A stretch of 64,000 bases of DNA from Dactylellina haptotyla. Lineage: Eukaryota > Ascomycota > Orbiliomycetes > Orbiliales > Orbiliaceae. Both the position numbers and the translations under genes were made by a program. Every line of letters begins with the position of its first letter. Position 1 is the first letter of the stretch. The stretch lies in contig CM062381.1 in NCBI GenBank assembly GCA_031310005.1, positions 4,278,001 to 4,342,000 on the forward strand. Direction: 5' to 3'. The notes below the pieces were generated by a model, which searched no databases, was not told where the DNA came from, and worked only from the letters and a program-made list of their open reading frames with translations. Shown here one piece after another: positions 12,837 through 25,221 of the stretch.

Positions 12837-14259
12837 ATGGCCCTCTCGGGGCAAGGCACCATCGTACGTATCCCTTCTTGCGACGATATCCTTGAGTCTA
12901 TTGCTAACGGGAATTTCGATATTTTAGTCGGTCGAATGGTGCCTGATTGTCCTAACACTAAACCTAGTGGTTCTCAGACTCGTTGCGCGGCTTCTCGTAC
13001 AACGCGATCGTGTGAATATCGGCGATGTTCTGCTGGTCCTTGCCTGGCTAGCGTTTTCCTCGATGGCAGCCTGCGATACGTGGTTATTGAAGCTGGGGTT
13101 GATGGAACCCAGTCGAACATACAATCAAGATCTCGCCCACCTAAGTGCTGATTCTAAGAAGAATGTGCTGGTCCTCAAAATAGTTTATGGATCTGTGCTT
13201 CCTTATTATACGAGTTTATGGCTCATCAAGTGCACTATCTTGTCCTTCTACTACACCATAATACCGACTTCTCTCTCGATACATAGGAAGGCGTTAAATA
13301 TTGTTACTGGCGCTGTTCTTCTTTCAATGCTTGGGGTGTTGTGCATAAACATTTTCTGGTGCATGCCAGTAAATCGGAATTGGTGAGTTTAAAGTCAGAT
13401 GCCGCCCGCGGGAATAAAAGGAAAACTAATTATTTCTAGGTCTCTGAATCGAGAAGAAATATGTTTCAGTTTCGCTACAATACCGGTATTCATAATATCA
13501 ACAGCTTGCAATATCCTCACCGATGTCGCCATCTTCATACTTCCTTTCCCTCTCATCCGGAATATCAAATTCCAACGTCGCTCCCAACTCTTCGGGGTCA
13601 TCTCCATCTTCGCTCTGGGTTGTTTTGCTATGCTAGCTAGTGTTGTGCGCGTCGCCATCCTTGCCGATACTGCAGCATTAACGCATGTAGCCGTCTGGTC
13701 CGCTGTCGAGGTTGCAGTCGGCATTATCATAGCATCTCTTCCGTCCTTGAGGATATTGGTCTGGAAGAAGGGTGGTTTGATCAGTGTCGCCAGTACAGCG
13801 AGGTCCCGGGAAATAGGCGAAAGCGGTGTAACTTGTACGACTAGCAGCCGACCAGGAGGTGCACTAGACTGGATTTCTTTAGAAGAAAAGGGTGAATCGG
13901 ATACCCTAAGGAGCAAGAATCGGGACACCATCAAGTCTCATTCAACCGTTATAACTGTTCCGACCGTTGAAGAACTAGAAGAAATCGTCTGCGATAATCG
14001 AGATATGCCAACAATTCGTTCCATCCACGACCTTCAGAAATATCACGACAGTGTCCGGCATAGTCGAGATCCGAACGACCCGTCACCGAAGGTTACTCAG
14101 GAATGGAATTTCGACAAAGTCCAGTGGCGATATAGCGAGCCCGAACCACCTAGCCCCATCAGCTTCCACGGCCTGGGCGTGATACCCGATGTACCACCTC
14201 TACCACCTCTACCACCTTTGCCCGTTCGAACTGTACAGCAAAGTCGTCGATCGAGATAG
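12837..14259 (+). CDS. Rhodopsin-like (SAT4/PTH11-related) seven-helix membrane protein
   Basis: Three exons: 12837-12863 (only 27 bases), 12928-13382 and 13440-14259, giving 433 aa. Intron 1 has a TTGCTAAC branch site and makes the frame continuous from MALSGQGTI. The protein has about seven hydrophobic helices between residues 10 and 270, an RDRVNIGDVLLVLAW block at the start of helix 2, a conserved FWCMPVNRNW segment, and then TDVAIFILPFPLIRNI. These are the landmarks of the fungal rhodopsin-domain family (SAT4/Fung_rhodopsin), which includes candidate surface receptors. There is no retinal-binding Lys evidence, so light sensing should not be assumed. The C-terminal 160 residues are polar, charged and end in Pro-rich repeats, likely a cytosolic tail. 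Confidence 0.85.
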
Positions 14260-16116
14260 ACAAATCTCTCTACGGCTTATCGATCAACAAATCTGGCGTT
14301 CTGATTTTTTATTTTACTTCTTGTATGTATTGATATTTTGTAAATCTCTTTCTTTTTGGTCTCTTTTCTGTGTCTTTTATTTGGGAGGGTATATTGGGTA
14401 AACATATTACGGCATTTAACGAGGCGTTTTGACTTTTGTATACCCCTAATGGGTTAACTTATATACAGTTTTATATATATATATCTTGAAGAGAATTCGT
14501 TCTATAATTTTTTGGACTTTTTTTTCAGATGGCACTAGGCCTTCGTCCACACCCTCACTTATCTCACTCCCCGTCTCCTATCCAGCGTTATCAAGAGGCG
14601 CTGAAACCCCTGTTATATATGTATAAGATGTAGGGAGAAAATTGCCGAAGGATTATTTGTACATACCTTCATATATGGACGTCGATTTATACAGCCGAGT
14701 TCGGTTTTCGGCAGATCTAAGGAAAGCGAATGAACTCGTGGTTAAACTTAAAATCAGGATTTTCAACGAAACAGGAATGGTAGAGTGAGCGGGTTGTGAA
14801 TTTTCGGTGTCAAGATTGGCTTCCAACAATTCGATTGGACCGTTACATCCTCGAGCGTTCAAGCAATTTAGCTTGTGAAATCATCAACTTGCCTATAGCC
14901 TGTTTCTTTTCCGCGAGCGAGTGCACAGAATAGCAAAGCTTCATGTGGGTAAATGTTGCATTTCAAGCAATGATGCAAGCTATGGCGCGTTCCAAGTTTG
15001 TTCGGCCTTGGTGAAAGCCTCACCTGAAGGGGAGCTCACTACCACCTGCTTGAATTACATACTACTGATTGTCAAATGCAGACAAATGCAGCGGTCTGGT
15101 CCTTGCACAATCGCTGGGGACACGCAAGATAGCTCACCTTTTCGAATGCTAAGCTTTGCCCAGACTTTCGTTAGGTTGGTGAGTGAACCCGAGAGTTGGA
15201 AGGCGACCTATCGGAATGCTACCTTTTTGACGATGAGCTTCGTCCTGCCTTTCAGAGCCACGAAAACATCCACCGTCGGTCCACTCAACCCGAGCGAGCG
15301 ATTTCCGGGGGACGGCAGACCTGAAGCTGAGCTGATAACGGTGCAGATGCAGATGTGGGGTTCTTAGATTCCCTTCTCCAGTTCCCATCGAGAAGGCGAA
15401 GCCGACGGTAGAGGAAAGTTGGGTAGTCGTGCCATCGCATGACTAAATCATGTTTCAAAAGCCCCCCCTCAACGGTGGAAACAAGTTGCGGCTGGGTGGT
15501 GAGGGGGACGTTTCCCACCTACGCTGAGGAGCCCGAGCTACTCGAGCGATTGCGCTCGAGAGAGGTGCGGATGATGTATTCATACGTATTGCGTACTCCA
15601 AATATAAATATGTGAGACTAGCGCTCACACCCTCCTGGTGAGAACCAGACATCAGCATCGTGCGAACAAGTACTTCGCTCAACCGGCCCCAACCTTCTGC
15701 CCTTCGGGTTCCTTTGGCAGTGGGTGTTGGTGCACACGTCTCCATCTTTCTTCTGATTGTTTGGATCGGATTCGTTCGAATTTCGAATTGCGCAGGCCCC
15801 GCTAACATTACCGAGACCCGAACTCCAGCTAAACGACGGCGAGTTCTTCCTTTCGGGATCGTCTCGTCTGTGTCACCACCGGCGGCGGTTCTTCCTGCAG
15901 CACCGCCATATCTCACTATAGAAACCGACCGCACTGCTGGCTGTCGGCCCCCGTGCGATCTCCAGCCTCTCGTGCTCCTGTTCTTCCAGTCCACAACCTC
16001 TGGCATCTCGCTGCTGCAGACGTTGGTTTGGAAACTGGCCTGGTCGCTCCCGAGCCGTCCTCTAGTCACCGCAACACAACCGCACAAATAGATATTCGCG
16101 AAAAACTCGAGCCACC
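14260..16116. other. Intergenic stretch, no gene recognised
   Basis: No gene is supported. The segment 15650-16100 is open on the plus strand but has no recognisable domain. It lies just upstream of the C2-protein start and probably includes that gene's promoter and 5' leader. Confidence 0.4.
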
Positions 16117-18360
16117 ATGTCGAAAACGTACGATATCGCTATACGATTCCACTCGGTTTCCAACCTGCCGGTTGCGGACCTTGGGAAATTCTCCTCCGAC
16201 CCCTACCTTAAGATCAAACTTGGCGTATCTACCAAGAAGATCACAGAAAGCGGCTGGCATCCTGTGAAGGAAGGACCTGGGCCGGATCCGGATGACCCCG
16301 TCATCGTCTTCCGCACGCCTACACATCACCAAACCCTCCATCCAATATTCCCACCGCAGACATTCTGGGTGGTTAGTAATATACCCGAATCTGGGTTTTC
16401 TATGACGGTTATCTGTAGGGATGAAGATCCTTCAAATAGCGATGATGGCCTTGGAAAGACAAAAATTGAAATCGAAGGGGTTACCGGAGCAGGATGGAAG
16501 AAGGAACATATGAAAATCGAACTCAAGAGAAGGAACGGTGGCGGGAGCTGGAGGGCATTCGCCTTTTCGCCTGTTATAAATGCGATCAACGGCCAGAAGA
16601 TCAGTAGTGGGCGCCCTGTCGTGGATATGAGTATCGAGGTAATTGGGGAGACAAAGGATAATGCAGGAAGGCAGTTTCCATATACTTCTGGACCAGGTAA
16701 GAGTTCAAACTGCAGAATAAAGGATGAAGAAGAATAGAAAAGGTAACAGCGGGCTGTAGCATACTTTTCAAAACACTTCTCGCCCTTCGCTGGGAGAATG
16801 GCGGGTATCGTCGAGAAAACAGATCCAGAAGCTTCAAGTCAGGGAGACCGACCGCTTTTTGGCGGCAAGAAATACAAGTAAGTGACCAAAATATATCTAA
16901 AAGTTTCATACAATCGGCGACCTAATTAACCACATTATAGCTTCCAAGCGAATGTCCTCCAGCTTCAGGGACCTGTTCCTCCGGAGTTGAATCACCCTTT
17001 CGTACCATCCAAGTTTTTCATAAAGAAATTATTTACGGGCAAAGTCTTGCCCCATGCCTTACATGCGCATCATAGAAGCATTTTCTCTCATGATCTCAAG
17101 ACTGTCTATGGAGTCATTATCCAAGATAAGCGAGAAATGGCTATCCTCGAAGAATCTGCCGCGAGTTCTGGTATCTCGATAGAGGAGATCTCACTCAGTC
17201 CCTCCCGCCGACCATCGAGCCCGCCCCGCGCGGATGACGAAAAGCGATCCAAATTGCAAAGGATTCTAAAAGGTGGCAAGGTAGAAGGCGATCCCGAATT
17301 CAAGGCCATGGAACTCGAAAATCCTCGGCCAACGGAAGAACAACCTTATGGGAACCCCAATCTTGATAAATCTCAGAGGTTTTTGGAGATGTGCGGTGAA
17401 CTCTTAGAATCTGGGAAAGTGAAGAAACAGCCGGACGTCGGAGAGGATGGAGAAGAAGAGGAGCAGACAGGCGGGGCACTTTACACCTATGTCGTGACAA
17501 CAGATGGACAAATGCGGTGGTCTGAGGTTGGTACCGGCTGGGCTAGTGAAGTTGGGTCGAAACATGTCATATTATCTAACGGCGCGAAGCACGTTGCTTT
17601 TGCCGGAGAGTTTTTCATCAGGAGGAAGCCAAAGCGTTACCGCAGGCGACCCTCCTATGCAAATACCTCCCGTCCCGGTTCCTCTAGTAGCAACATCTTG
17701 ACGTATAGAAACTCTAAAAACCGCGACGATAGGAAAAAGAAACAGTCGGGAAGTCAAACGCAAAATTCCTCCTCGCCGCCGAAAGAGGGTATGCTAGGTG
17801 ATACACTACCTGTGGCTGATAGAACAGCAGACGTTTGGTTTCAACCACCCACACTTTCAAGCCACCTTCGCACAGACTCCGCTAGTACGATAGACCGGGA
17901 CCGGGACCTCGAACTGATGTTTCCGAGATCGCATTCGCGAACGCTCTCGCAAACATCCCTGAACACCTCGGATCAAGTTAGATTCCAACTGTATATCGAC
18001 AACGACTCTGGGACGTACCGTCCGCCAGATACACACATCCCGGAATTCAGAGAGTTCATGAAGAGGCAATTCCCTGGATTTGATGTTATTGTAACGCACT
18101 GTGCGGGAGAGGCAGGGAAAAAGATCGAGAAGATGAAGCAAGCTCACGTGCGAAAGGGCCGAGAGCGGGGTGAGGTGGCTGGAGATCCTGGAGATGCAGT
18201 AGAAGGAGGCGATCTGGTTTTCAGTGACAGCAGTAGCTCGTCAAGCAGTGATGATGAACACGACGGCGAATATGCGGAGAGAAGTGGCATAAATAAAGGC
18301 GGCAAACTCCCCAACGGCGTGCAGGAGTTTGCAGAGAAGTACGGAATACGGTTGATGTGA
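16117..18360 (+). CDS. C2-domain protein with conserved fungal C-terminal region
   Basis: Three exons: 16117-16696, 16760-16877 and 16941-18360, in frame to 705 aa. Residues 5-170 look like a C2 domain: YDIAIRFHSVSNLPVADL, SDPYLKIKLG and later CRDEDPSNSDDGLGKTKIEI carry the acidic loops that bind Ca2+ and phospholipid in this fold. Exon 2 begins the second conserved block (YFSKHFSPFAGRM ... KYNFQANVLQLQGPVPPEL), followed near 420-600 by GALYTYVVTTDGQMRWSEVG and VRFQLYIDNDSGTYRPP. I have a memory of similar paired blocks in widespread fungal proteins of unknown function. The tail is Ser/Asp-rich with a charged KKIEKMKQAHVRKGRERG stretch. No signal peptide or transmembrane helix is seen, so a peripheral membrane role through C2 is inferred; the exact job is unknown. 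Confidence 0.8.
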
Positions 18361-18920
18361 TGGGAGTTCGTTTCCGCTATAGAATGGCATTTCTAATGCT
18401 TGGGTATGTATGTTGTACATGTACCCACGTTTGATAGCGCTGGCTTTGTTTGCAACTGATTACGGTTTGTTGGCTCTGTCCCGTTTGGATGGAACTTTCG
18501 GAATTCATCATGGTTGTAGCGATTCTCAAATCTTACATAATTTCTCTCTTTCGATGTTAGATGTCAAGTTAGTCATACCATTTTGCATTCCATACAGAAA
18601 GAACTACTTGGACCGAACGTTGTTTGGTGCCCAAACATCAATTTCCCCGTCCCCTTCCCGTAGACGTATCACCCGCCAAAAGGCGTTGTGTTGGGTGGCT
18701 TCACATGTCGGTCGCGCGCTGGAACCGCAACCGGGAACAACCCCGGCTAAGCGGGCGTCCTTGTTTGGACCGCCCAGCCGATCGGTTGAGCCGAATTGGA
18801 CCGCGAACTTGGGATGCATGTTCCATTCGCATTTATTCCATCAATTCCCTGCCCAGCCTTCCTCCCTCCGTCTTATCTAAACCATCCAGCATCAGTAACA
18901 CCACTCATTGCGTCCTGAAA
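18361..18920. other. Intergenic stretch between same-strand genes
   Basis: 560 bases holding the 3' flank of the C2 gene and the promoter of the thioesterase gene. The only open frame here has no recognisable features. Confidence 0.45.
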
Positions 18921-19951
18921 ATGGAGCCGATACCGACTTTCCTCGAGGCGACTGCTGTTAAACAGTTGACGTCCCACATATACTCTGCTAATCTCGTTAG
19001 AGCTTATTGCATTGGGTAGGGATTCTAGATTTCCAGTCCTGGTTTGAGCTCACCACACACCAGAGGTTCGCTAATCTGCCACTTCTCAAGGACAGCGCCG
19101 TTCCAAATGGAGGATATGTCTCAGCGGTTATTCTACGAGCAGCAGCTACCCACATGACGACTACCCACGCTCGCATCTCCCCTCCGCAGCATCATACAAT
19201 ATCTTTCCATGGAATGTTCATGATCAAGACGAATGCTGGGCCGGTTGAGTTGAGAATAGTTGATTCAAAAATCGGACGTAGCTTCAGTGTGCTTCATATC
19301 GAACTTGTCCAAGAAGGAATGAACTGTGTAAATGCCTATATCACAATGGGTAATATTGATAACGAGAGTGGCCCAACTCTCGAAACCCATTTCGAGAAAC
19401 CCGATCCGATAATAGTTGGCAGAAAAAATTTGGATAAGCTTTTAACGCCAGAAGGAATCACAGGCTGGTACGAAAGACCGAAACCGTTTGCGGATTTTAG
19501 AGAAGTTTCAAAGAGAACTCGCTTCTTTACTACCAAGGAGTTCCACCCTGGAGTGGTTACAAACTGGGGCACTTTTACCAATCCAGCCGAGACAATTACC
19601 AACGAAGCAATTGCTCTTATTGCGGATTTGTTTGTCGGTGTTATCGAACAGTTGGATCCGGAAGCATGGGACGAATCCGCTGGTAAGAAAACGCCAACAG
19701 CAAAATACTGGTACCCAACCTTATCATTGTCTTTGGATGTGAAGAAAGCTTTACCTAAGGAAGGTGTAAAGTGGGTCTACAGCAGAATACAAAGCCAGCA
19801 GATCAAAAATGGTAGATGGGATTTGCAGGTAATGCTGTTAGACGAAGATGGTGAGCTCCTGGCTACGAGCAGCCAGGTTGCTTTGATGGTAGATGCCGCA
19901 AGGAACACCAAACCAAGGGGCAAGAGAGACTCAGCCGATCCGAAGCTGTAG
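18921..19951 (+). CDS. Acyl-CoA thioesterase-like protein (hotdog fold)
   Basis: Two exons, 18921-19015 and 19096-19951, giving 316 aa. The junction reads AYCIG-AVPNGGYVSAVIL, matching the family signature (WCIG.VPHGGY), which is why the CAG at 19093-19095 was chosen rather than the AAG five bases earlier that would shift frame. The first hotdog domain covers about residues 1-130 (FEEAT-like start, GGYVSAVILRAA, GRSFSVLHIELVQEG), the second about 150-310 (ALPKEGVKWVYSRIQSQQIKNGRWD, LLDEDGELLATSSQVALMVD). Fungal members of this TesB-like superfamily are putative acyl-CoA thioesterases; the substrate is unknown. No peroxisomal PTS1 is visible at the end (PKL is not a standard one). Confidence 0.85.
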
Positions 19952-21787
19952 GGCTACTTTGGTTTTCTTTTGTTTTGTTTTCTTTTTTAGGCAGCTGTAG
20001 ACTTCATGTAAATAGTAGTGGAGCATGTAAAGATAGATCTATTCTACATTAGATTTTGCAATTGCTGATTAATATTGGAACCGAGGTATCTGTGCTCGTA
20101 GTATTGTGTTTCTAAGAATTGATATCAGGTATATTGCCATGGCAGGTTTCGAAATGACTTTCTCGTAGCACGTTACACTCTAGGAATATGGATTAGACAT
20201 ACCTAGAAATTTTCGTGTTTTATCTTCTAGATCTGTTATATCGTACCCTGAATCTAGTATGATAAACAGTAGGCTGAAGAACGTGGGTATTCGGGATCTG
20301 TTCCATGGGAAAGAAAAATTTCTACCTACATGGGGTATAAGGAAAAGCCATGCTTAGCTACTAAATATAACATTCGCGTGGAAACCTCGGGAATACCATT
20401 GGGGTGCACTAAGTTAATTAACTTGGAAGATGGTTATATCCGTTAAAATGTCAGCCAATCTGTACCTTAAAGTCCTTTCGACGGACTGATAGCATAAGAA
20501 TTACAAAGTTGCTCACCAGTACCATGTTACATAAAAGGGACCAGTTAGTGCCACCCTTGGTCAAGCTGGACGAGGCAGTTCAGCTTCAGCTATATTCCAT
20601 GCGTTGAGTCTGTCAAACATGAGCAAAGCTTCAAACCACGTTTAACGGTCCTCAAAGCCACTGCATTCAGGATTTTACGTAAGGATTCAATGTAACAAGG
20701 AAGTGGTATTTTTCAAACACCAGGTAGAACCAAAATCTGGATTGAATATCTTCCTACGTTACAATTGCCGAGAAACAAAGTCTGGTTCGTACGGCTGGGA
20801 ATTTTTCATAGTTAAATAAACCGGGATCGTACCGATAAATACAATATTGGATTGCTAACTGATTGGAAGATATATGTCAAAGCTTGGAAAAAACTCTTTA
20901 ACGCCGATATCTCGAAGGCTGGGACCCGGAACGGCTAATTCTAATACGCATCGGAATTATTTAAAGTTTCTCTTGTTAAAAAATAAGTGGTTGATCATAT
21001 TTATCTCTCGCATGTGGCCATCTGGCCTTTAGGGTTTCTTTAAACCCTGGCCCGAGGCCCTTTTGTTGGCGGCTATGATTTCTAGATTTTTTCGCATATG
21101 AGCTATGAGACTGGTTAAATAATATGATAGTGAAAGAAGGCGCCTAGAAGCCAGGCTAGCTCTAGGGGTATATTCTGACTGTGAATATTCGATATCTTTA
21201 GAGATATACGACTTAGTGACCCAATCAGCTCTGCAGCAGCATTGGGAGGGAGCTTACTCTAGCCAGAATTCGGTTCTGGGAACGTGGGTTAGTACGAAGA
21301 TCAAAACCTTTTTTCCCCCTTGCTGAGTGAAGGAACAAAGGAGGCAGTAAATACCGGGAAATGCGAGTTCATTTCTGTCCGAAGGTAACAATACTACTGA
21401 ACCAAGAGCCACACCTTCGGTGTTTTCGGTCAGATGGTGATATCTGTTACACAGAGAGGAGACCAAACTGGATGGGGACTCAGTAGAAACTTCAGCTTAG
21501 CTTCGTGCTCAGGTATTCTTGAGAGTATCACTGGTGTGGATTTTCTCTTCGATTAAAATGTTGGCCAAAAGAAGGCTCCTTATAGGAAGTTCGTTAAAGG
21601 GCATCGGCGATTTGAGAGGATCCTGAATATAAATCGGACAGTTTCAGAGTTCTACGGACCTAAATTTTATCATCCAATTTCTCAGTGGGAATAATACAAG
21701 TATATAGGTATCAGTAACTTAACTAACGCGGTTAAGTCAACAAATTGAATTCTTATATTTTTATATTCCATAATTATAAAGGCAAAA
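19952..21787. other. AT-rich intergenic stretch, no gene recognised
   Basis: This 1.8 kb stretch has many stop codons in all frames and no recognisable protein, RNA or repeat. The last 100 bases before 21788 should hold the cupin gene promoter. Confidence 0.5.
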
Positions 21788-22607
21788 ATGCTACTGAAAA
21801 ATATCTTGTGGTTGGCTAGATTGACTGCATCGTTGGTGGCGGGTTACCCTTCTGAGAATTCAGAAGTTGCTGTCCAATTAAAAATGCAAACCACACAACT
21901 GAATAGACTAGGAAGTCTTGAAAATAATGGAGAATGGTGTAAGTACTATCACGAGTAGAAGAAGGTGGAAACATAGCGAGAACGCAACTTTAACTATTTG
22001 GACTACCGATTAGTTTTCAACTTCACAGCCCAATCTTCCTATGTCAAAGATCCTGGCTCCGTTGTTACTGCGAATGTAGCAACCTTCCCAGCTGTTATTG
22101 GAAATGGAATGGTGGGTTCGATTCAGTATCAAAAATATGATTTTCAGTTTCGACTGACTTTTAACTCTGAAATATCTCTAGTCAATGGCCCTAATCACAC
22201 TTGCCCCCTGCGGTATGCTTCCCGCTCATATTCACCCAAGAGCTACAAACTACGTTGTTGGAACGAAAGGTTCAACGAGGACGTATTTTTTCGAGGAAAA
22301 CGGTGCACGAGTTGTTACGGGCACGCTGAATCCTGGAGTTATGGCTATATTTCCCCAGGCTGCGCTGCACACAATGTTCAACGACGGGTGCACCGAATCC
22401 AGCCTTATATCGGCGCTTTCAAGCGAGGATCCTGGTACTTTAACCTTCGCCAACTCATTGTTTGAGTTACCCAACGATCTTATAAGTAATGCCTTTGGGG
22501 CGGATATGTCCCTCCTTAAGAATAGAGTTCCCGCACTAGCGAGCAATGCTATAGCTGGAACTCGAGACTGTCTCGCTCGGTGCCGGCGATCGGGTGGGAG
22601 GAGGTAG
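21788..22607 (+). CDS. Secreted germin-like cupin protein
   Basis: Three exons: 21788-21938, 22014-22111 and 22182-22607, giving 224 aa. The junctions restore the family sequences FNFT-AQSSYV and VIGNGM-SMALITLAP. A signal peptide (MLLKNILWLARLTASLVAG) starts the protein. One cupin domain follows: motif 1 is LPAHIHPRATNYVV, with two of the usual His ligands, and motif 2 is MAIFPQAALHTMFND, with the later His. The position usually filled by the Glu ligand in HxHPRATE is Asn here; from memory, some ascomycete relatives read N as well. Germin and spherulin relatives are secreted Mn-binding proteins, some with oxalate oxidase or superoxide dismutase activity. With a ligand missing, enzyme activity is uncertain. 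The C-terminus is Arg-rich. Confidence 0.85.
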
Positions 22608-24043
22608 CCGCGTGGATTTGTTGGAAGCTGGGGATGAGATTAGGTTTATATTATTTTCGATTTAAGTTAATAAATGTAGTTAGCATCAAGTTATTAGTTG
22701 CCTCTGAAAAATTTGAAATTATTAACTAAGGACTGGTGTATATAGGGAAAAGCTTATGCAGATATGTATGTCTAACTACGCGTGTGTTACAATGGGGTGC
22801 AAGGCCAAATGGAACGAAGTTCTGGCGAGTGACCAGCAACCGTTAACCTGGCTTGACAGAATCCCATTTCGCGTTTACTTGACTATTTCTTGCGCTTCTG
22901 GCACGAGAACCTATCAAAAGTGACACTGAATCTCAAGTAATTGTCTATACCGATGGACTAAGTTTGGGAATATGAATCTCTGAGATTTACTTCAATGGAA
23001 TTGGCCTCGAGGCGGAGTTTCGACTCCACCCTTTATTCGTCCCCCACTAAATATTGAGACTCGAGATAACCAAGGTCTTCATATTCGTTACACGTGTAAG
23101 TCTGAAAATACTTTTATCTGTTATCCCGTATATGATTGTACTAAACCCGAATTCTCTAGGGTTTTCTAAGAAACACAACCCCTATCCGCTGGATATCTGG
23201 ATGTATAAGTAGACATGTATGACATTCGACTACCAATTGACACACCCAAACTTGCAGCTAGATAGCCTTGGCGAAGCACCTAGACTCTCTGTATCTAATT
23301 GGGACATCGAGGCTGGCAAAAAACTTCGAATATACGTTCGACATTGAGCATTTAATTACTTGCCTCTTAAATGCCTTTGCTCTCAAGTTTGGTAAGGCTT
23401 TAGTCAACATATTTGTGGGCGGCACGTTAATCCTGCACAGAGTAGATCTAGAACTTGAACTTTGGTCTGCGTGCGCATGCATCCTGATTCTATTGAAATC
23501 ATTGAATACTATGGTCCTAGCTACGTACGGCTCTTTGGACAGCGAACCTTGAGGTACTTGCGACCCATATATCTGGTGCTCGGTCTAGTAGCTCGGACTT
23601 GCAAATATCCTGAAATACAGAATTTTGCTGCACCATTATTGCCTTGTGACGTCGGACCGCCACGATGAAGATCGATTGGACTGAGTTCTATACACGCAAG
23701 ATTTCTTCAGTATGCTACGTGCCACCGTATCTGCGGGGCGGTTGTGGAACTCAAAACTTGATGCTGTTAGTAAATTGGCAATTGAGACGAGTATTCCCAT
23801 CATGATGCCACCAGTCATCCAATTGCGAAAGGTGTGCCGGGCTACGAAACCTTCGACAAATTGTAACTACATGATCGGAATCGCAAATTACGCATGGAAC
23901 ACGGTGGCAGGTTAATATTAATATAAACCCTGGTCATCATGTTGGTCACATTTTTAGTTGCTGGCCCAGTTATCATTTTCCAAGTGCAAGTCCTGTGGGT
24001 CCCGACGTCCCGTGTGTTGGTTGCAATTTCCTGGCCTTGGAAC

Positions 24044-24091
24044 CATACCTGAGTGATGGCATACCTGAGTGATGGCATACCTGAGTGATGG
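24044..24091. repeat. Three perfect copies of a 16-base tandem repeat
   Basis: The unit CATACCTGAGTGATGG occurs three times head to tail without a mismatch, in a stretch with no gene. The lack of any divergence suggests recent slippage. Confidence 0.9.
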
Positions 24092-25106
24092 AATGTTTAG
24101 GCTTGGGATATCTATGAATTGATGTAGAACTGCCTAGAAAAAAACTTGTGGAATTTGATGATAGGAATTTCCTGTTTTGGATCAACCCAATCCAAGCATT
24201 GACAAAGGGTTGGTTAGTTGATACTTACTTGGATAGTAGTTGAACTCCTGATCTTGTTAGAGCAGAGAGGCAGAGTTGCATCTTGCCTCCCTAGATTCAT
24301 GAGACTCTGGAGAAAACCTCTCCCTGCGGATAACTCTGGCCTTTCTATCCTGATCCATGCACGTTACAGTTGTCGCACACAGATGTGATAGAAGAGTCAC
24401 TGCGGCTAGCCGTCAACCGTAATCAAAAGGGGAACTACGGTGAGATCTCGACCCCTTTAGAATGCTAAAATATCCGATTCAACTGGCTATCAATGGGATT
24501 GTCGCCCGGGTGCTTTTGATAAGGGATTTGATTAAGTTTTCGTTAAGCGAGGGAGTCATGGTTGCACTTAAAATCAGCAATGAATCGGAGTTAGCCAAAG
24601 GTAAAGGTAAAACTTTCCGTCGACACTATTTTCTGAGGTTGGGACCTGCAGGGTGCTATGTCGCCCGAACGGGGAATTCGAGCTGCATTGTCTTAGAAAG
24701 CCCCAAGAATTTTTGTTGTAGAAAGAGATTGGGACAACGAACTTTGATTTTTCTAGCAGTCGATGTAGGGTTTCTCTTTTTTGAACCTTTATCAATCCGA
24801 CCCACTCGATCGATTTGGACCCACTGCATCGATGTTGCATCACCACTACTATGGTATCTGGATACATTTGCAAAGCTCCGGACGGGGCGAAAATTTTGCC
24901 AATGAAGCCCAGTAGCAGGGTAAATTTTCTTATTTTCAGCTTGTTTCGAAAATTGCTCCGCTCCCCTCATGCGGTGATACGTTAATTAGTGCCAACCTTG
25001 TCATGATGCCCAGGCTTCGACACGCGCACTACGTGCAATATACACAAGTAGATGTGGCGAGTGGCACCGGGAAATCTGCACTAACGAGTTTAATTACTCA
25101 CGAAGT

Positions 25107-25114
25107 TATAAAAG
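25107..25114 (+). promoter_or_regulatory. TATA box of the ATP-grasp/TauD gene
   Basis: TATAAAAG-like sequence about 110 bases upstream of the ATG at 25222, a usual distance for a fungal core promoter. Confidence 0.45.
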
Positions 25115-25221
25115 AATACTAGTCCTCCACCACCTATCTCAGCGATTGACCAAACTGAAGTATTTTACTGACCAACTATTCACTTGTGTCAATCTTCTCC
25201 TGTCGAGCTTTTCGATCAAAC

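Larger units (their letters stand above)
22608..25221. other. Intergenic stretch, no gene recognised
   Basis: This 2.6 kb stretch contains short frames (for example 24462-24905) without domain or splice support. A short tandem repeat lies at 24044-24091, and a TATA-like box at 25107 precedes the dioxygenase fusion gene. Confidence 0.45.

Noticed and set aside
19016-19090. Alternative acceptor AAG at 19088-19090 for the thioesterase intron
   Set aside because: It puts exon 2 out of frame with the GT donor at 19016; the CAG five bases downstream restores the family motif.
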